Shown: piece after piece, positions 23,172 to 26,119 of the stretch
How the letters are laid out: every line of letters starts with the position of its first letter
Numbering within the stretch: position 1 is the first letter of the stretch
Source: Acidobacteriota bacterium
Lineage (GTDB): Bacteria > Acidobacteriota > Blastocatellia > Pyrinomonadales > Pyrinomonadaceae
Assembly: GCA_013698055.1 (NCBI GenBank)
Contig: JACCVS010000509.1
Span: forward strand, 1-26,119
Length of the DNA: 26,119 nt
Direction of reading: 5' to 3'
The notes under the pieces: generated by a model
The model's database searches: none
Seen by the model: the letters and a program-made list of their open reading frames with translations, nothing else
What the model was told of the DNA's origin: nothing
Position numbers and translations under genes: made by a program

Positions 23172-24968
23172 TTACTCTGCATCTCTGGGCGCTGGCAAGG
23201 ATTTTGGCGGAAAAAGGTGTGGCCAATTCTTGGAGAATCGGACACGCACGTGTTCCTCCACATCGTCCGCCGTATCGCATTCCAGGCATTCCAGGGCAAT
23301 CTGATGAGCGTCTGCGAATTCGATACCTTCGATTGTGCGCCGCACGCGAGGAATCGAAGAAGGTGTCATGCTCAAATTAGTCGCGCCGAGACCGATGAGG
23401 ACGACAGCATATGCAGGGGTGGAAGCCATCTCGCCGCAAACGATTGCCGGGATGAAAGCCTTGCGCGCAGCATCGAGCGTGCGCTCAATGCTTTGCAGGA
23501 CTGCCGGGTGAAGCGAGCGAAACCAATCGGCGACTGCTTCATTTCCGCGATCCACCGCCAGCAGATATTGCACCAGATCATTCGTGCCGAGACTGAAGAA
23601 ATCAACTTCCTTCGCCATCTTGTCTGCGGTCATGACAGCTGACGGCACTTCGATCATCGCACCGATTCTGATTGGGCCGGTTTCCTTTCCTTCACTTTCA
23701 AGCCTCGCGCGCTCATCCTCTATGAGACGGCGCGCTCGTCGCACCTCCGACACATCCGAAATCATAGGCAATACAATGTCTAGTTTCCCATGCGCCGCCG
23801 CACGCAGGATTGCCCGTACCTGCGTCCGCAAGACTCCCTCCTCGCGGAGACTATAGCGAATGGCCCGCAAGCCAAGGGCAGGATTGCGCTCAACTTCCGT
23901 TACCGCCCCCCCGAACTTTTCGCCGCCCAGATCAAAGAGCCTGATTGTCGCTCCGTCCTCGCCCGCCAGTCTTGCGACCTCTTGATAAGCCTCACACTGC
24001 TCATCCTCGGAAGGCATCAGCCCCTTATGAGACAATAAAAATTCGGAGCGGAAAAGCCCGATGCCGTGTGCGCCGAACCTGTGCACATCTTCATACTCTG
24101 CGGGCAGCTCAACATTGGCGCGCAACGTGATCTCTTTTCCATCCAGCGTTCGCAAAGGCCCGCGCTTCTCTTCACTCACAGGATAGCGAACGCTCGCGCC
24201 GTTTGAAGTGATTGACCTGTAGTCTTCGACAGTTGATTCAGATGGATGAAGGATGACGATGCCCTGCTGTGCATCCACCACGACCGTATCGCCCGTTCGC
24301 GCGCGGCGATGAAGATCACGTAAACCGACGATTGCCGGTATCCTCAAGCCGCGCGCGATAATCGCCGTGTGCGATGTCCAGCCGCCCGCATCTGTGGCGA
24401 TAGCGCGCGCGTGCTCGAAATCAAGCTCTGCCACAGCCGACGGCAACAAATCCTCCGCGACGATGATGGCGTCTTCCGTCAATTTTCGATAATCCGGTTT
24501 TTCGCCGCTCAGAGCGACCAGGATTCGCTGTGTCACATCCTCTATATCCGAGCCGCGCTCACGTAGATAATCATCCTTGATTTCGGCATAGACGGCGAGC
24601 AACCGATCCGCCGCCACCTTGACAGCCCACTCCGCATTCACACGCTCATCACGGATAAAATTTTCAACATCATCGAGCAGCTTGCGATCTTCGAGCATCA
24701 ACAGGTGCGCGTCGAAAATATAGGCGTGCTCCACTCCCAACTCTTTTTCAGCGCGTGCTTTAATCGCCAGTAACTGTAGGCGTGCAAGTCGAATGGCAGC
24801 GCGCAGGCGACGAGTCTCGCGATCAACATCACTCTCATCGAGAGTGGCGTGATAGACCTGGCGAGTCCCGTTGAAAATACGCAGAACGCGACCGACGACG
24901 ACGCCTTCCGAAACGCCGCGACCGCGCCAACGCTCTTCCTGCTCTTCCCTTCGACGCCGTCTACTCAC
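23172..24968 (-). CDS. ptsI: PTS enzyme I (phosphoenolpyruvate-protein phosphotransferase)
   Basis: A 598-residue cytoplasmic enzyme that takes phosphate from phosphoenolpyruvate onto a histidine and passes it to HPr. Active-site H200 is in GGWTSHTAIIARG. The PEP-binding and metal residues follow in LFRSEFLL (about 305), GAMIEVPSAV (about 436) and FFSLGTNDLVQYLLAVDRGNE (about 457), and C511 is in VCGEMAS. There is no N-terminal GAF domain, so it is the sugar-type EI rather than PtsP (EI-Ntr). The first 18 residues are an Arg-rich extension. Its ATG overlaps the end of ptsH by four bases. The unit rapZ-EIIA(Man)-ptsH-ptsI, with no membrane EII in view, argues for a regulatory phosphorelay. Confidence 0.97.
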   Translation of the reverse strand: MSRRRRREEQEERWRGRGVSEGVVVGRVLRIFNGTRQVYHATLDESDVDRETRRLRAAIRLARLQLLAIKARAEKELGVEHAYIFDAHLLMLEDRKLLDDVENFIRDERVNAEWAVKVAADRLLAVYAEIKDDYLRERGSDIEDVTQRILVALSGEKPDYRKLTEDAIIVAEDLLPSAVAELDFEHARAIATDAGGWTSHTAIIARGLRIPAIVGLRDLHRRARTGDTVVVDAQQGIVILHPSESTVEDYRSITSNGASVRYPVSEEKRGPLRTLDGKEITLRANVELPAEYEDVHRFGAHGIGLFRSEFLLSHKGLMPSEDEQCEAYQEVARLAGEDGATIRLFDLGGEKFGGAVTEVERNPALGLRAIRYSLREEGVLRTQVRAILRAAAHGKLDIVLPMISDVSEVRRARRLIEDERARLESEGKETGPIRIGAMIEVPSAVMTADKMAKEVDFFSLGTNDLVQYLLAVDRGNEAVADWFRSLHPAVLQSIERTLDAARKAFIPAIVCGEMASTPAYAVVLIGLGATNLSMTPSSIPRVRRTIEGIEFADAHQIALECLECDTADDVEEHVRVRFSKNWPHLFPPKSLPAPRDAE

Positions 24969-25243
24969 CGTTCATTTTCTCCAAAACCATTCTCGAACAA
25001 TCCGCACACAGCGCTGATGGCCTGTTCTTCATCCACGCCTTCAGCCGTCGCACGCAACTCCGTGCCGCGAGATGCCGCCAGCATCAAGACGCTCAAGATT
25101 GACTTGGCATCCGCGGTTGCCGTTCCATCTACGCGCTCAAGCCTGATGACACTTTGAAACGTGTTCGCCGAGCGAACCAGCAGCGCCGCCGCTCGCGCGT
25201 GCAGCCCTAAGCGATTCGTAATCACGACGTGACGCTCAATCAT
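24965..25243 (-). CDS. ptsH: PTS phosphocarrier protein HPr
   Basis: A 92-residue HPr. Catalytic H15 sits in LGLHARAAA, and the regulatory Ser equivalent to Ser46 of Bacillus is S48 in DAKSILSVL. This leaves the site for HPr kinase/phosphorylase intact, and an hprK gene would be expected near rapZ, upstream of this window edge. It carries phosphate from enzyme I (next gene, four-base overlap) to the mannose-type EIIA encoded just before it, whose TAG stop touches the ATG directly. The purine run AAGAAGAG lies four bases before the ATG. The C-terminus is acidic and polar (ENGFGENER). Confidence 0.96.
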   Translation of the reverse strand: MIERHVVITNRLGLHARAAALLVRSANTFQSVIRLERVDGTATADAKSILSVLMLAASRGTELRATAEGVDEEQAISAVCGLFENGFGENER

Positions 25244-25702
25244 CTAGCTCTTCTTTTGCGGCGCGAGTAGATCGCCAGCCAGATAAATACCTTCGCGTCC
25301 CAGATCGCGCACGCGGCGGGCGACTTCCGTGAGAGATTCCGGCTCGATCTGGCTCGCCAGCTTGATGACCATCGGCAGATTGACGCCCGTCACTACCTCA
25401 ACCTCGCCTTCTGCGAGAAACATGGAGGTGATGTTGGTGGGAGTGCCTCCGAACATATCTGTCAGGATCAGGACGCCGCGACCTTCGGAGACGCGACTGA
25501 TGGCGCGCTCAATTTCCCCGCGCGCGGACTCAACGTCGTCGTGCCAGCCGATGGAGACGGCTGCGATGTGCTTGACCGCGCCGACGATCATCTCGGCTGC
25601 TGCCAGAAATTCGCTCGCCAGTTGGCCGTGAGTTACAATCACGCCTCCAACTCTGCCTGTCACGTTTCGCCCCGCGTCAACTTCCGATGCATTCTCTGTC
25701 AT
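25244..25702 (-). CDS. PTS mannose-family EIIA domain protein (ManX-like)
   Basis: A 152-residue cytoplasmic protein of the EIIA-Man fold. The phospho-accepting His is H25 in VIVTHGQLA. The conserved ILTDMFGGTPTNI stretch (about 80-95) and VVTGVNLPMVIKLA follow, as in ManX EIIA domains. Single-domain EIIA-Man proteins next to rapZ, ptsH and ptsI are common in bacteria that use the PTS as a phosphorylation sensor rather than for sugar import; I see no EIIB, EIIC or EIID here. The first 15 residues are extra. The ATG has only a weak GAGAAA upstream. It ends flush with the ptsH start. Confidence 0.9.
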   Translation of the reverse strand: MTENASEVDAGRNVTGRVGGVIVTHGQLASEFLAAAEMIVGAVKHIAAVSIGWHDDVESARGEIERAISRVSEGRGVLILTDMFGGTPTNITSMFLAEGEVEVVTGVNLPMVIKLASQIEPESLTEVARRVRDLGREGIYLAGDLLAPQKKS

Positions 25703-25720
25703 GGCATTTTCTCGAATCGC

Positions 25721-26119
25721 TTACTTGATGGAACTCACAGTAGTTTTTGCCCCAGACTTTTGCGCCGTCCGGCGTTTCGCCTTTCGCACGTCACGATGGA
25801 TGGCCTGCGCTGCAAAGCCCTTGCGGCGCAGGCGACGCGCCAGCGCGTTTGCCACCATCACCGAGCGATGACGCCCGCCGGTACAACCGACGCCGACAGT
25901 CACATAAGATTTTCCTTCGCGCTTGTAAAGCGGCAAAAGATATTCGAGCAAATCGTTGAAGCGGTATACCGTCTCTTCGACTTCGGGCTTTGATTTCAGA
26001 TACTCCACCACTCGCCTGTCGTGTCCCGAAAGGTCGCGCAAAGTCGGCACAAAGAATGGATTCGGCAGATGGCGAACATCGAACAGCAATTCCATTTCGG
26101 GAGGGCTTCCGTACTTGTG
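25721..26119 (-). CDS. rapZ: RapZ / YvcJ-type nucleotide-binding protein (partial, C-terminal domain)
   Basis: The frame stays open through the right window edge, so only the C-terminal 132 or so residues are seen and the N-terminal Walker A domain is outside. The visible part starts HKYGSPPE, then has the family signature LLFDVRHLPNPF, the sequence TLRDLSGHD, and VGVGCTGGRHRSV, which in E. coli RapZ belongs to the C-terminal domain that binds the GlmZ/GlmY small RNAs or UDP-GlcNAc-type ligands. The basic tail (RKAKRRTAQKSGAKTT) is longer than usual. An internal ATG at 26095 is not the real start. It lies 18 bp before the EIIA gene and is the first visible gene of the PTS unit; the family regulates amino-sugar supply and cell-wall growth. 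Confidence 0.92.
   Translation of the reverse strand, partial: HKYGSPPEMELLFDVRHLPNPFFVPTLRDLSGHDRRVVEYLKSKPEVEETVYRFNDLLEYLLPLYKREGKSYVTVGVGCTGGRHRSVMVANALARRLRRKGFAAQAIHRDVRKAKRRTAQKSGAKTTVSSIK

Overview
The window is dense, typical bacterial chromosome of moderate-to-high GC, with long co-directional gene runs and no phage or insertion-sequence genes. Together, a C5-type haem cluster, a carbohydrate-permease-free PTS cluster linked to rapZ, an AMIN/beta-barrel plus Wza-like envelope set, a bacterial type A RNase P RNA and many starts without a Shine-Dalgarno suggest a Gram-negative environmental bacterium. My best guess is Acidobacteriota (Blastocatellia-like). That placement is inferred from gene content and style, not from a marker-gene comparison.

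Layout. 1-1701 (minus): a partial HD-domain hydrolase and an acyl-CoA dehydrogenase. 1861-3291 (plus): a POT/PTR2 peptide transporter. 3292-4432: a terminator-like hairpin, a REP-like palindrome, a small secreted Arg-rich protein (minus) and the promoter of a lipoprotein histidine phosphatase. 5076-9121 (plus): ccsA/hemX-like, hemA, hemC and hemD, the first steps of tetrapyrrole synthesis from glutamyl-tRNA. 9232-12506 (plus): an NtrC-type sigma54 response regulator overlapping its sensor kinase. 12588-14917 (plus): a phosphoglycerate-mutase-like metalloenzyme overlapping a UMF1-type MFS transporter. From 14968 to the end everything is on the minus strand: a PP0621-like zinc protein, a ribbon-helix-helix protein, rnpB, a membrane-anchored protein, an 851-residue TPR/DUF11-like secreted protein, a Wza-like export protein, an AMIN-type outer-membrane barrel, then ptsI, ptsH, a mannose-type EIIA and a partial rapZ.

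The most unusual signal is a set of five intergenic hairpins (464-559, 7187-7265, 9111-9205, 12477-12561, 19612-19679). Each is built from degenerate 7-bp tandem units and has its own heptamer. Each has an inverted second arm, the plus-strand left edge of all five reads GCAG, and each lies directly on or within a few bases of a stop codon. In one, the two arms differ by exactly one heptad. In another, the repeat supplies the last residues and the stop codon of the histidine kinase. I know of no named element of this description outside the heptamer repeats of cyanobacteria; this is my main candidate for something undescribed.

Functionally the window joins haem supply (ccsA/hemACD), nitrogen- or stress-type two-component control, a PTS phosphorelay that probably has a regulatory role, and envelope or polysaccharide export.
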